A stretch of 14,195 nucleotides of DNA from positions 1 through 14,195 of the forward strand of contig DNCV01000005.1 of the NCBI GenBank assembly GCA_003484395.1, written 5' to 3'. The stretch is from Dehalococcoidia bacterium (GTDB lineage: Bacteria > Chloroflexota > Dehalococcoidia > GIF9 > UBA5629). Under the pieces are notes generated by a model that was not told where the DNA came from, made no database searches, and worked only from the letters and a program-made list of their open reading frames with translations. Below, in pieces: positions 1 to 10,052 of this stretch. The position numbers were made by a program, and so were the translations under genes. The stretch's first letter is position 1. Each line of letters opens with the position of its first letter.

Positions 1-40
1 GGACATTTCTAACGAGTCTTGACATAATTGTTAGGAATTT

Positions 41-69
41 TTGACAATTGGCCAAAGAAGCGCTAAACT
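41..69 (+). promoter_or_regulatory. Probable sigma70-type promoter of rpoBC
   Basis: A consensus -35 box TTGACA (41-46) is followed after 17 bases by TAAACT (64-69), which matches the -10 consensus at four of six positions. Transcription would start near base 76, giving a leader of about 120 bases before rpoB. An additional TTGACA lies at 19-24 but has no -10 box at the right distance. I see no clear terminator or attenuator hairpin in the leader (70-195). The rplJL genes that often precede rpoB are not in the window, so this may be an internal promoter of a larger operon. Confidence 0.55.
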
Positions 70-195
70 ATATTTTTGCAATACTTATGTGCCTGCGAAT
101 TAGTATCAAATAACCCCTTATAGAGTATTAATTTACGTAATGCAGGATTTTTTGTCTTCTCTTTTTACAAGAATTATATCTGAGCAGGAGAACGA

Positions 196-3100
196 ATGTC
201 TACATTAGCAACATCAGACAAGAGCAACGGCAGTGCATTAATTAAAAAATCATTTGCTAAACTCCCGGAAGTACTGGAAACACCGAATTTAATCAAAGTA
301 CAGCTTGATTCATTTCGATTGTTTCAGGAAGAAAGCCTGAAAGAACTTCTGGAAGAAGTATCGCCCATTACCGATTATTCAGGGAACAAACTTGAGCTAC
401 GTTTCCTGGATTACGAATTCCGTAAGCCGCCGATCTCTGCAGAAGAATGCCTGCAAAAAGATCTGACATATGAATCTCCTCTTTATATCAGAACGGAGCT
501 GACAAATAAACAAACGGGTGAAATCAAACGACAGGAGATTTTCCTTGGCAAATTCCCACTAATGACAAAAGACGGTACATTTGTCATTAGTGGCGCCGAG
601 CGAGTTATCGTCAACCAGTTACTCCGCTCTCCTGGTATTTATTTTAGTACTCAACGAGACATATCAAGAGATATCGATCTCTGTTCGGCAAAGCTCATTC
701 CGGAGCATGGAACGTGGCTTGAGTTTGAAACATCGAACAGAGATGTCTTATCCGTGAAAGTGAACGGTAAACGTAAAATACCTGTTGTCACACTGCTGCG
801 AGCTATTGGCTACGATTCAGATGAACAGCTCATCAAACTGTTCAGCGATGTGGACAACGCTGAACAAGGACGATCGTTTATTCAGGCAACAATAGACAGG
901 GAACCCAAAGAGGCAAAAACAAAAACAGGAGCACTTGCTGATATCTTCAGCAGATTGCGTCCCGGCGACCTTGCTACACCGGAAAATGCACAAGCACTTC
1001 TCTATAACCTGTTCTTTAATCCAAGACGATACAATCTAGGTAAAGTGGGACGATATAAGTTAAATAAGCGTTTGAACCTCGATATACCGGAAACAGAACA
1101 TATCCTGAAAGCCGAGGACTTTGTCGAGATCATCAGACATATGATCATGATCAATAATGGAAACGAAGAACCGGATGATATCGACCATCTCGGCAATCGC
1201 CGCGTGAGAACTGCGGGACATCTGATACAGAACCAATTCCGCATAGGTTTGCTCAGGCTAGAACAAACAATTAAAGAGCGAATGAGCACCACCGATCCTG
1301 AACAAGCAACGCCAACGTCCCTGATCAATAATCGTCCGATCACGGCAGCAATGAGGGAATTTTTTTGCAGCTCACAACTCTCTCAGTTCATGGATCAAAC
1401 GAATCCGTTAGCCGAACTCACACATAAACGGAGGCTGTCAGCAATGGGTCCGGGTGGTCTCTCCAGGGAAAGAGCAAGCTTCGATGTCCGCGACGTCCAT
1501 CATTCCCACTATGGTAAAATCTGTCCGATTGAAACTCCCGAGGGCCCAAACATCGGCCTTATCGGCTCGCTTGCTACCTATGCATCGGTGAATGAATACG
1601 GTTTTATTCAAACACCCTATCGAAAAGTCGTTCGGTCACTCCGCATCGATGATCCTGATCTCAAAGGGAAAACTATTAACGAACGGATAGCTGACAAAAA
1701 GGACAACACAATCGTACAACCTAAAACCATCGTTACCGAAGAAATTCTTAAAAAGCTGAGGAACATAAAGGGCAGCGGTAAAGGTGCAACTACAAGAGAA
1801 GTAAAAGTTGTCCCTTACGTTTCATCAGAGATTATTTATCTCACAGCGGATAAGGAAGAGCAATATGCGATTGCACAGGCGAACGCAATGATTAACAATC
1901 GCAATGAATTCATTGAAGAACGCGTCGGCGTTATCAAAGGTGGTAAATACCTCAAGCTGCCTGCAGACAAAATCGACATGATGGATGTTTCGCCGCGTCA
2001 GGTATTCAGCGTAACAACATCGCTGATTCCCTTTCTGGAGCATGACGATGCCAACAGAGCTTTGATGGGTTCAAACATGCAACGGCAAGCGGTCCCGCTG
2101 CTTACCCCGGAAGCACCTATCATCGGTACCGGAATGGAAAGAGAAGTGGCAAAATATAGTGGACAAGTGCAATTCGCCAGAGAAGATGGCGAGGTAGTAG
2201 CAGTTACCAGCAAAGAGATAGTTATCAAGGAAACTCACGGCAAGAAAGAAACCAAAAGATCATATCCGCTTATTAAATTCCACAGAACAAACCAGGGCAC
2301 CTGCGTAAATCAAATCCCTACAGTTTTCAAGGGACAAAAAGTTAAAAAAGGCCAGCCGATCGCTGACGGATCAGCAACCAGCGGAGGAGAGCTTGCTTTA
2401 GGGCAGAATATAATGTGTGCGTTTATGACCTGGCGAGGCTATAACTTTGAAGACGCAATCATTCTGAGCCAGCGCTTGGTTAAGGACGACAAATTCACGT
2501 CTATCCATATTGAACGTTATGAGATAGAAGCACGTGAAACGAAGCTCGGAAGAGAAGAAATGATACGAGATATTCCGAATGTAGGCGAGGAAAGCTTGCG
2601 CGATCTCGATGAATATGGCATCATCAGAATTGGCGCCGAAGTCAAGCCCGGTGATATCCTCGTAGGTAAAATCAGCCCCAAAGGTGAAACGGAACTGACG
2701 GCAGAAGAAAAACTGCTTCGTGCCATCTTCGGCGAAAAGGCGCGTGAGGTAAAAGATAGCTCACTCAGAGTTCCTCACGGAGAATGGGGCAAGGTAATAG
2801 ATGTCAAAGAATTTACGAAAGAAGCCGGAGACGATCTCCCCGCAGGGGTCATTCGTCTCGTTCGTGTTTGGGTAGCACAAAAACGCAAAATCTCGGTCGG
2901 CGATAAGATGGCAGGACGCCACGGAAATAAAGGCGTTGTCTCCATCATCGTTCCCGAAGAGGACATGCCATTCCTACCGGACGAAAGACCAATCGATATC
3001 ATACTAAACCCGATCGGTGTGCCTTCCCGTATGAACATCGGTCAGATACTTGAAACACATCTGGGATGGGCAGCGGACAATCTCGGTGTCAAAATGCAAA

Positions 3101-3891
3101 CACCGATTTTCGATGGAGCCAACAATACCTCCATCGAGGACTATCTGGGGCGGGCATGGATTGTTCGGCAATCCCAAACGGGGAACAGACACGAGGCAGC
3201 ACCCACCCACGATAAACTGGTCAGCAAAGCCAAAAAATGGCTTGCCGATCGCGGCTATGATGCCGAAAAGATATTCAGCGATGACTATCCAGGTGAAGCA
3301 CGAAAGGCGTGTCTACGGCTTTGGTTTGAAAGCATGGGTATAAAAGTATGCGAAGATGATGAGGAAAAAATCAAAAAACTCATCGAGCAGGTATATCTCG
3401 AGAAAAAGCAATCGCCGCCGATTTACGGGAAAATGACATTGTATGACGGACGCACAGGTGAACCATTTGACCAACCTGTCACGGTGGGCAACATCTATAT
3501 GTTAAAACTAATTCACCTCGTTGATGATAAAGTCCATGCCCGTTCCACCGGACCGTATTCGCTCATAACACAGCAGCCTCTTGGCGGTAAGGCTCAGTTC
3601 GGAGGACAGCGCTTCGGAGAAATGGAGGTTTGGGCACTCGAAGCATACGGCGCCGGACATATCCTTCAAGAACTATTAACAGTAAAATCGGATGATATTA
3701 TTGGCCGTAGCAAAACATACGAAGCGCTGGTGAAAGGTGAGGATATCACCCAACCCGGTATTCCCGAATCATTCAAAGTGCTCTTTATGGAGCTACGTAG
3801 CCTTAGCTTAGCGGTCGAGTTGCTCAATGAAGAAGAGGAACTGGTACCTTTCTTCGACGAAAAGAAAAAACCGAAAATGCTGGACATTTAG
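196..3891 (+). CDS. rpoB: DNA-directed RNA polymerase subunit beta
   Basis: This is the beta subunit of the cytoplasmic RNA polymerase core (alpha2-beta-beta'-omega). It is 1231 aa, a usual bacterial length without the large lineage inserts of proteobacteria. The ATG start is supported by AGGAG at 186-190, five bases upstream. Visible landmarks are the rifampicin-pocket cluster at about residues 391-418 (SSQLSQFMDQ, then THKRR), GPGGLSRERA with CPIETPEGPNIGLI just after it, the active-site loop GDKMAGRHGNKG at 902-912, and the C-terminal GGKAQFGGQRFGEME clamp region. The residues equivalent to E. coli Q513, D516, H526 and S531 are Q397, D400, H410 and S415, all the sensitive type. The equivalent of Gly507 is a cysteine (C391). 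rpoC follows after 14 bases, so the two are co-transcribed. The family call is certain. Confidence 0.99.
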   Translation: MSTLATSDKSNGSALIKKSFAKLPEVLETPNLIKVQLDSFRLFQEESLKELLEEVSPITDYSGNKLELRFLDYEFRKPPISAEECLQKDLTYESPLYIRTELTNKQTGEIKRQEIFLGKFPLMTKDGTFVISGAERVIVNQLLRSPGIYFSTQRDISRDIDLCSAKLIPEHGTWLEFETSNRDVLSVKVNGKRKIPVVTLLRAIGYDSDEQLIKLFSDVDNAEQGRSFIQATIDREPKEAKTKTGALADIFSRLRPGDLATPENAQALLYNLFFNPRRYNLGKVGRYKLNKRLNLDIPETEHILKAEDFVEIIRHMIMINNGNEEPDDIDHLGNRRVRTAGHLIQNQFRIGLLRLEQTIKERMSTTDPEQATPTSLINNRPITAAMREFFCSSQLSQFMDQTNPLAELTHKRRLSAMGPGGLSRERASFDVRDVHHSHYGKICPIETPEGPNIGLIGSLATYASVNEYGFIQTPYRKVVRSLRIDDPDLKGKTINERIADKKDNTIVQPKTIVTEEILKKLRNIKGSGKGATTREVKVVPYVSSEIIYLTADKEEQYAIAQANAMINNRNEFIEERVGVIKGGKYLKLPADKIDMMDVSPRQVFSVTTSLIPFLEHDDANRALMGSNMQRQAVPLLTPEAPIIGTGMEREVAKYSGQVQFAREDGEVVAVTSKEIVIKETHGKKETKRSYPLIKFHRTNQGTCVNQIPTVFKGQKVKKGQPIADGSATSGGELALGQNIMCAFMTWRGYNFEDAIILSQRLVKDDKFTSIHIERYEIEARETKLGREEMIRDIPNVGEESLRDLDEYGIIRIGAEVKPGDILVGKISPKGETELTAEEKLLRAIFGEKAREVKDSSLRVPHGEWGKVIDVKEFTKEAGDDLPAGVIRLVRVWVAQKRKISVGDKMAGRHGNKGVVSIIVPEEDMPFLPDERPIDIILNPIGVPSRMNIGQILETHLGWAADNLGVKMQTPIFDGANNTSIEDYLGRAWIVRQSQTGNRHEAAPTHDKLVSKAKKWLADRGYDAEKIFSDDYPGEARKACLRLWFESMGIKVCEDDEEKIKKLIEQVYLEKKQSPPIYGKMTLYDGRTGEPFDQPVTVGNIYMLKLIHLVDDKVHARSTGPYSLITQQPLGGKAQFGGQRFGEMEVWALEAYGAGHILQELLTVKSDDIIGRSKTYEALVKGEDITQPGIPESFKVLFMELRSLSLAVELLNEEEELVPFFDEKKKPKMLDI

Positions 3892-3905
3892 CGTAAAGGA
3901 GAAAC

Positions 3906-6900
3906 ATGGCTGAAGTTAATGATTTTAATGCAATTCGCATATCTCTGGCATCGCCGGATCAAATTAAAAGCTGGTCATACGGCGAGGTAACCGAACCGGA
4001 GACGATTAATTATCGAACCCTGAAACCGGAGAAGGACGGCCTCTTCTGTGAACGGATCTTTGGTCCGACCAAGAATTTTGAATGCTATTGCGGCAAATAC
4101 AAAAAAATTCGGTATCGCGGGATTACTTGCGATCGTTGCGGCGTTACTGTCGAGCATTCCAGAGTCCGCCGCACCAGAATGGGACATATCGAACTGGCGG
4201 CACCAGTCGCTCATATCTGGTTTGCCAAGAGTGTGCCCAGTCGTATTGCTTTGCTTCTCGATATTTCACCTCGTGATCTTGAACGCGTACTCTATTTCGC
4301 CCAGTATATAATTACCTCCGTTGATCAAAAGGCCGTTCAGGATAAATTAGCGAAAATCAAAGCTGAATATAACGAACAGCTCCAAACATTAGAGAAAACC
4401 TACACAGCAAAAATACAGGAACTGGAAGGGAAACCAAAATCAAAAAATAAAAAGGGAGCTGATGCAGGCGAAAGTGAACAAGAACAGCATCTCGATCAGA
4501 AAACTATTGAAGCAGTTAACAAGCTTCAAACGGAACTGGCGGAAAAGAAGACTGAGCTCAACGCTGAATTCCAATCGAAAACAGGTGAGCTTGAGAACCT
4601 TGCACCTATGAAACGATTAAGCGAAAGTCAGTATCAGGATTACATAGGCAAATACAGCTCATTCTTTGAGGCCAGCATGGGTGCTGAAGCCATTTTAAAA
4701 ATACTCAGAGATATGAATCTTGAAGAGATTCGGCAGCAACTCGTTGAGGATATAAAGACGAGCGAAGGGCAGCGCCGGAAGAAATTCAGTAAACGATTAC
4801 GAGTAGTTGAGGCCTTCTGGCGTAGCGGAAATAAACCGGAATGGATGATTATGATCGTACTTCCGGTACTGCCGCCCGAGCTGCGCCCTATTGTACAGCT
4901 CGATGGGGGTCGCTTCGCAACAAGTGATCTCAATGATCTGTACCGACGCGTTATCAATCGCAATAACCGGCTGAAGAGGCTCATCGAACTGGGAGCGCCG
5001 GAAATTATCGTCAATAACGAAAAACGTATGTTACAAGAATCTGTTGATGCTCTCATCGATAATGGAAGAAGAGGCAGGGCATCAACAGCAGGCAATGCTC
5101 ATAAATTGAAATCATTATCGGATATGCTACGGGGAAAGCAAGGACGATTTCGCCAGAATTTGCTCGGCAAGCGCGTCGATTACAGTGGACGTTCCGTCAT
5201 TGTTTGCGGTCCTGAGCTGAAGCTGCATCAATGCGGATTACCCAAACATATGGCGCTGGAATTATTCAAACCTTTTATCATGAGAAGACTTGTCGAACAA
5301 GGATACGCACACAACATCAAGAGCGCCAGAAGACAAGTTGAAAGAGCACGACCCGAGGTATGGGAGATACTAAAGGAAGCCGTGAAAGAAAGGCCGGTAA
5401 TGCTCAACCGTGCACCAACACTGCATCGCCTTAGTATCCAGGCATTTGAGCCTGTACTCATTGATGGCAGCGCTATCCAGTTGCATCCTCTGGTCTGCTC
5501 GGCATTCAATGCCGACTTTGATGGGGATCAAATGGCCGTTCATCTACCGCTGTCCCGATCGGCTGTGAAAGAAGCACGAACTCAGATGCTGAGTACCAGA
5601 AACATGCTGCTTCCCAGCAGCGGAGATCCTGTCATGACGCCAACACTGGATATGGTTCTGGGATGCTATTACCTGACAAATATAAAGCCCACATCAAAAG
5701 AAAAATTAATGCACTTCAGCAGCTTTGAGGAAGCGAAACTGGCATACAATCTCAAGTCAATAGAGCTTAATGACGAAATAGAAGTGAAGCTGGATGACAA
5801 CAGCGGCAACAGGATCAAGACTAGCGTCGGACGCATTCTCTTTAATGAAATATTACCCGCCGAAATTCGCAGGCGACATGATGGATTCTACAATCAAAAA
5901 GCGGATAAATCCGCCTTGAAGAAACTGGTATCCGAGTGTTTTCAGGTTATGGGAAATGACGTGACCGCTATAATGCTCGATAATCTCAAGAGGATGGGCT
6001 TTGAATTTGCGACAAAGTCGGGCACAAGCATTGCCGCACATGATATTCAAGTTCCTGATGAGAAACAAAAGATACTTTCTGAAGGTGATGAAAGAGTCGC
6101 TGTTATCGATAGTCAATACAATCGCGGCTTAATCACAGAAGACGAGCGATACACAAATGCCATTGAGGTCTGGACGGAGACGACTGAGAGAATCAGAAAA
6201 ACAATCGAGAAATCTCTTGACCGCTATGGCGGCATCTACATGATGGCAACATCAGGCGCTAAAGGTAATATCTCACAGATCACACAGATGGCCGGTATGC
6301 GTGGTCTCATGACCGATCCTGCCGGAAGAATCATTGACTTCCCGATCAAGGCAAGCTTCCGCGAAGGTCTCTCCGTGATGGAATACTTCATGTCTACACA
6401 CGGTGCACGTAAAGGATTGGCTGACACAGCGCTGCGTACCTCAGACGCCGGCTATTTGACTCGACGCCTCATCGATGTTGCCCAGGACTTGATCATCCTC
6501 GAAGAGGATTGCGGCACTGATGAAGGCATCTGGATGTCGAAAAAAGAAAAGGAAGGCGAACTATTAACCCCTCTATTCGATCGGATTCTCGGAAGACTGG
6601 CAGCAGCCGATGTCGTTGACGAAAAAACAGGTGAAATTATAGTCCACCGCAATGAAGAGATCGATGATGAAAAAATTAAAATTCTCAAAGAAGCGGAGGT
6701 AAATAGAATATATGTCAGATCACCGCTTTCTTGTCATGCCAAGCGCGGTATCTGTCAGAAATGCTATGGACGTGATCTGGCACGACGTGGTCTCGTAAAG
6801 ATCGGTACAGCCGTAGGTATTATTGCTGCACAGAGTATTGGAGAGCCTGGAACACAGCTTACCCTTAGAACATTCCATACTGGAGGCGTTGTCGGCGCCG

Positions 6901-8024
6901 ATATCACCAGCGGTCTGCCCAGAGTTGAGGAACTTGTAGAAGCCAGGATTCCCAAAGGCGTCGCCGCTCTCGCAGAGATAGATGGCACAATTGAAGTTTC
7001 CGGCGCAGATGAATCGCGAAAGGTTGTAATTCGAAACTCTGAAACGTATCTTGATGAGTATCCGTTACCGCCGGGATACAGCCCGATAGTTTCAAACGGA
7101 GATCAAGTACAGTTTGGTCAAGCTATCGCCGTTGCCGAACAGTCAGCTTCCGGACAGAAACAAAGAATTAAAGCGAAAACAGGAGAAATTCAAGAAGCAG
7201 CCAAGACAAAAAGCCGAAAGAAAGTTGATACAACATCACTTGAAAAACAGCCGATTACTGCACGATTCGATGGAAAAATCGCTACGGAACACGGTCGTCT
7301 GTATATTCAACATGAAGAACAGGATGAGAGAGAATATCGGATTCCTGCAGGCAGTCATCTCAGATTCAAGACAGGGGATACCATCAAAGCAGGAGAACAG
7401 CTATATGATGGCACATCAGACCCACAGGAGATTCTACGTATTAGCGGAAGAGATGCAATTCAACATTATCTGGTTTCGGAAATACAGAAGGTTTATCGGT
7501 CTCAGGGCGTGAGCATCAGCGATAAACACATTGAAGTCATTATCCGACAGATGCTGAGAAGAGTACGCATCGAGAATGCAGGTGATACCGAACTGCTGTC
7601 AGGTGATCTTATTGACCGATTTGAATATGAATCGATCAATGCCAAAACACTGGCTGAAGGCGGGGACCCAGCAACTGCACAGACTGTTCTCCTCGGCATA
7701 ACAAGAGCTTCGCTGAATACCGGAAGCTGGTTGGCGGCAGCGTCCTTCCAGGAAACAACCAAAGTATTGACAGAAGCTGCTATCTGGGGAAAAACTGATA
7801 AGTTGCTCGGGCTTAAAGAGAACGTCATTATCGGCAGGCTCATACCTGCGCAATCTGTCGATGTCAGCGATGTACAGGGGCAATTGCCGAGTGGAATCAC
7901 CACTGCAGTACTGGAACCTTTACCTGATTCTCTCGCGGAGCCGCCGATCGAGGAACAAATTGAGGAAGAACTCGTTGACGATAGCAATGTCAGCGAGCCA
8001 TCTGAGGAATCAGAGGATAATTAA
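3906..8024 (+). CDS. rpoC: DNA-directed RNA polymerase subunit beta'
   Basis: This is the catalytic beta' subunit, 1372 aa. The ATG is preceded by AAAGGAG at 3895-3901, four bases away. The N-terminal zinc site is C60/C62/C75/C78. The magnesium-binding motif NADFDGD is at 535-541, supplying D537, D539 and D541. The second zinc site is C869 with C943/C950/C953. The bridge-helix/trigger-loop segment with IGEPGTQLTLRTFHTGG surrounds residue 980. The conserved C-terminal block around LNTGSWLAAASFQETTKVL is intact. Between about residues 143 and 235 there is an enlarged Lys/Glu/Gln-rich hairpin, probably coiled coil, with a charged linker KSKNKKGADAGESEQEQ. Most bacteria have a much shorter segment here, ending in the conserved MGAEAI block. 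The last 30 residues or so form a strongly acidic tail. It is translated directly after rpoB from the same transcript. Confidence 0.99.
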   Translation: MAEVNDFNAIRISLASPDQIKSWSYGEVTEPETINYRTLKPEKDGLFCERIFGPTKNFECYCGKYKKIRYRGITCDRCGVTVEHSRVRRTRMGHIELAAPVAHIWFAKSVPSRIALLLDISPRDLERVLYFAQYIITSVDQKAVQDKLAKIKAEYNEQLQTLEKTYTAKIQELEGKPKSKNKKGADAGESEQEQHLDQKTIEAVNKLQTELAEKKTELNAEFQSKTGELENLAPMKRLSESQYQDYIGKYSSFFEASMGAEAILKILRDMNLEEIRQQLVEDIKTSEGQRRKKFSKRLRVVEAFWRSGNKPEWMIMIVLPVLPPELRPIVQLDGGRFATSDLNDLYRRVINRNNRLKRLIELGAPEIIVNNEKRMLQESVDALIDNGRRGRASTAGNAHKLKSLSDMLRGKQGRFRQNLLGKRVDYSGRSVIVCGPELKLHQCGLPKHMALELFKPFIMRRLVEQGYAHNIKSARRQVERARPEVWEILKEAVKERPVMLNRAPTLHRLSIQAFEPVLIDGSAIQLHPLVCSAFNADFDGDQMAVHLPLSRSAVKEARTQMLSTRNMLLPSSGDPVMTPTLDMVLGCYYLTNIKPTSKEKLMHFSSFEEAKLAYNLKSIELNDEIEVKLDDNSGNRIKTSVGRILFNEILPAEIRRRHDGFYNQKADKSALKKLVSECFQVMGNDVTAIMLDNLKRMGFEFATKSGTSIAAHDIQVPDEKQKILSEGDERVAVIDSQYNRGLITEDERYTNAIEVWTETTERIRKTIEKSLDRYGGIYMMATSGAKGNISQITQMAGMRGLMTDPAGRIIDFPIKASFREGLSVMEYFMSTHGARKGLADTALRTSDAGYLTRRLIDVAQDLIILEEDCGTDEGIWMSKKEKEGELLTPLFDRILGRLAAADVVDEKTGEIIVHRNEEIDDEKIKILKEAEVNRIYVRSPLSCHAKRGICQKCYGRDLARRGLVKIGTAVGIIAAQSIGEPGTQLTLRTFHTGGVVGADITSGLPRVEELVEARIPKGVAALAEIDGTIEVSGADESRKVVIRNSETYLDEYPLPPGYSPIVSNGDQVQFGQAIAVAEQSASGQKQRIKAKTGEIQEAAKTKSRKKVDTTSLEKQPITARFDGKIATEHGRLYIQHEEQDEREYRIPAGSHLRFKTGDTIKAGEQLYDGTSDPQEILRISGRDAIQHYLVSEIQKVYRSQGVSISDKHIEVIIRQMLRRVRIENAGDTELLSGDLIDRFEYESINAKTLAEGGDPATAQTVLLGITRASLNTGSWLAAASFQETTKVLTEAAIWGKTDKLLGLKENVIIGRLIPAQSVDVSDVQGQLPSGITTAVLEPLPDSLAEPPIEEQIEEELVDDSNVSEPSEESEDN

Positions 8025-8084
8025 TAAAAAAAACGGATCGAGTGAAAAATTTTGAGTGCAGGGAAACACCCGGGAAGTTCCGAT

Positions 8085-9134
8085 ATGCGTGACGGAGAGA
8101 TTAAAACACGTATCATCTCTGGGAAACCCAGCGATGATGACTTTTCGCTCGACGGTAATCTCAGACCGAAGCATCTGTGTGATTTTATCGGTCAGGAAAA
8201 AGTACGGGAAAACTTAACTATAGCTATCTCCGCCGCAAAAAAACGCGGAGAACCACTCGATCATGTTATCCTTTATGGCCCGCCCGGTCTCGGTAAAACA
8301 ACACTGGCTAATATCATCGCACAGGAGATGGGAGTTACCATCAAGATCACCTCGGGGCCGGCAATCGAAAGGCCCGGAGATCTTGCTGCTGTTTTAACCA
8401 ACCTGCAGAAAGGCGATATACTATTTATTGACGAAATTCACCGGCTGAGCAGAATTGTTGAAGAAGTTCTGTATCCCGGTATGGAAGATTTTGCCCTGGA
8501 TATCATACTTGGCAAAGGACCGGGAGCCAGAAGCCTCAGGCTAAATCTGCCTCATTTCACCCTGATCGGAGCCACCACCCGCTACGCGCTGATGAGTTCA
8601 CCGCTGCGAGATAGATTCGGCACGATCTTCCGGTTTGATTTCTACAATGAGGACGCAATAGAATCCATCTTAAAACGGTCGGCAAAGATACTCAAGATCG
8701 AGACCGAGGCATCAAGCCTGAAACACATCGCCTGCAGATCTCGCGGAACGCCAAGGGTTGCTAACAGGCTGCTCAGACGGGTACGCGATTATGCACAGGT
8801 AATAGGAACCGGTATCATCACACAGTCCATTGCGCTGGAAGCGCTATCGAAACTGGAGATAGACCCTCTGGGGCTGGATGAGATAGACCATAAATTATTA
8901 CAGGCAATCATTCAAAAATTCGGAGGAGGGCCGGTGGGGTTGGATACAATCGCCGCCGTCATCAACGAAGAAGCTGATACTATCATGGATGTCTATGAGC
9001 CGTTCCTTATTCAGCTCGGATTCCTCGAGAGAACGCCGCGTGGAAGAACAGCAACGAAGCTTGCATATCAACATCTCGGCCTGGCATACGATAATAAACC
9101 CAACGAAAAACCGCCACAGGCTACACTCTGGTAA
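8085..9134 (+). CDS. ruvB: Holliday junction branch migration ATPase RuvB
   Basis: RuvB is the hexameric AAA+ motor that, with RuvA, drives branch migration of Holliday junctions during recombinational repair. From the ATG at 8085 it is 349 aa, normal for the family. Numbered from that ATG, it has Walker A GPPGLGKTT at 65-73, Walker B LFIDEIH at 113-119, sensor 1 GATTR at 162-166, and the SSPLRDRFG segment at 171-179 carrying the arginine finger (R175). The typical C-terminal winged helix ends with FLERTPRGR. An upstream in-frame TTG at 8052 would add 11 residues. Neither start has a strong Shine-Dalgarno; GGGAAG stands seven bases before the ATG. It lies 60 bases after rpoC on the same strand with no visible terminator between, so readthrough from rpoBC is plausible. 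ruvA and ruvC are not in the window. Confidence 0.97.
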   Translation: MRDGEIKTRIISGKPSDDDFSLDGNLRPKHLCDFIGQEKVRENLTIAISAAKKRGEPLDHVILYGPPGLGKTTLANIIAQEMGVTIKITSGPAIERPGDLAAVLTNLQKGDILFIDEIHRLSRIVEEVLYPGMEDFALDIILGKGPGARSLRLNLPHFTLIGATTRYALMSSPLRDRFGTIFRFDFYNEDAIESILKRSAKILKIETEASSLKHIACRSRGTPRVANRLLRRVRDYAQVIGTGIITQSIALEALSKLEIDPLGLDEIDHKLLQAIIQKFGGGPVGLDTIAAVINEEADTIMDVYEPFLIQLGFLERTPRGRTATKLAYQHLGLAYDNKPNEKPPQATLW

Positions 9135-9162
9135 ACATCAGAGGAAAATAACGTTTAGCATT

Positions 9163-10044
9163 TTATCGGAATCGGCGGTCTATCACAGCCGGACTGAACA
9201 GAAGAAATACCGACAGCGCCACCAAAAATAACCACCACAAAAAACTCATGGCGCCTTCACTGGTCAGTGCCATAATAGATACAAGCGCAACCTCAGGGAT
9301 AAGCAAAATACCCACTTTTATCCAGCGCTGTTTGATCCGGACAAACATGAGCACTGCAAGCGATAAAACGACAAAACTCAATGAAACCATAGGGGCAGTT
9401 CTGTATATCATATCGAGACGCAATGCACCAATTTGCAGATACAGTGATAGCAGCCATCCGATAACAATCGGTACGGGCAACATTGTCAAGGATAAAAGTA
9501 ACCAGTCTTTCCTGATCGTCTGCTTACCAATAAAGCCAAGCAACAGAAAAGAGACGATGACATATGGCAATAATGCCACCCATGCCCACGAGCCCGGAAG
9601 ATAGGTCAACAGAATCCCGGCGACGACCACCGGTACAAGACAGTAGCCAAGCCAGGGAAACAGCCACGTCGGTTGATCATGGAACCAACCATATAATGCG
9701 ATGCCCCCTACGAGTAAAAACAGGGCAAAAATCCAGAACGGCTCCTCCCATAATTGAAGAAAGAACAGGATTGCAACGGAAAGATGCGGCAATGCGGCAA
9801 ACATGGCCTCTTTCCAGCTTCCCTGACTGTAAACTTCGTAAATCTGCTTCGCCAGATGGTGAGGAGTCCCCAGAGCATATAATGCTGTTTCCAGTGCTTC
9901 CTGTTCGGAACAGCCCTTTTGTTCAAGATCATGTATCTTATCCTCAATGTGCGTACGTAATTCTTTAATAACATCATCCTCAAGGACGCTATTGACCTTC
10001 AACGATTTCCTGATTAAATTGAAATACTCTCGCGTTACTTTCAT
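9163..10044 (-). CDS. HAAS-domain polytopic membrane protein, PadR partner
   Basis: This is a 293-aa membrane protein. Residues about 17-75 form a helical HAAS-type domain, with ELRTHIEDKIHDLEQKG, then SEQEALETALYALGTP and a following helix. The rest is hydrophobic, with roughly six to seven membrane segments between residues 83 and 285 and a short basic end. HAAS-domain proteins are known to be encoded next to PadR-type repressors, and that is the arrangement here, with padR immediately upstream on the same transcript. I infer a role in sensing or responding to a membrane stress or compound, but the substrate cannot be read from the sequence. Start choice: an in-frame TTG at 10056-10054 overlaps the padR stop codon (TTGA) and would add four residues; the ATG at 10044 is nine bases after padR. 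Neither has a strong Shine-Dalgarno. The gene converges on ruvB with only 28 bases between stops. Confidence 0.85.
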   Translation of the reverse strand: MKVTREYFNLIRKSLKVNSVLEDDVIKELRTHIEDKIHDLEQKGCSEQEALETALYALGTPHHLAKQIYEVYSQGSWKEAMFAALPHLSVAILFFLQLWEEPFWIFALFLLVGGIALYGWFHDQPTWLFPWLGYCLVPVVVAGILLTYLPGSWAWVALLPYVIVSFLLLGFIGKQTIRKDWLLLSLTMLPVPIVIGWLLSLYLQIGALRLDMIYRTAPMVSLSFVVLSLAVLMFVRIKQRWIKVGILLIPEVALVSIMALTSEGAMSFLWWLFLVALSVFLLFSPAVIDRRFR

Positions 10045-10052
10045 GACAGCTA

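Noticed and set aside
19..24. First TTGACA as the -35 box of the rpoB promoter
   Set aside because: No acceptable -10 hexamer 16-18 bases downstream; the second TTGACA at 41 has one.
4640..5095. A 151-aa minus-strand open frame opposite rpoC
   Set aside because: Serine/arginine-rich antisense shadow of the coding strand; no ribosome binding site or domain.
7502..7987. A 161-aa minus-strand open frame opposite the end of rpoC
   Set aside because: It is an antisense frame of a highly conserved rpoC region, rich in Ser/Ile in the way such shadows are, with no recognisable motifs.
9132..9165. A bidirectional terminator between ruvB and the convergent HAAS gene
   Set aside because: The 28-base gap has no stable GC-rich hairpin followed by a T run on either strand.
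9564..9968. A 134-aa plus-strand open frame opposite the HAAS protein
   Set aside because: Overlaps a well-supported membrane protein gene on the other strand; its composition is what antisense of hydrophobic codons gives.
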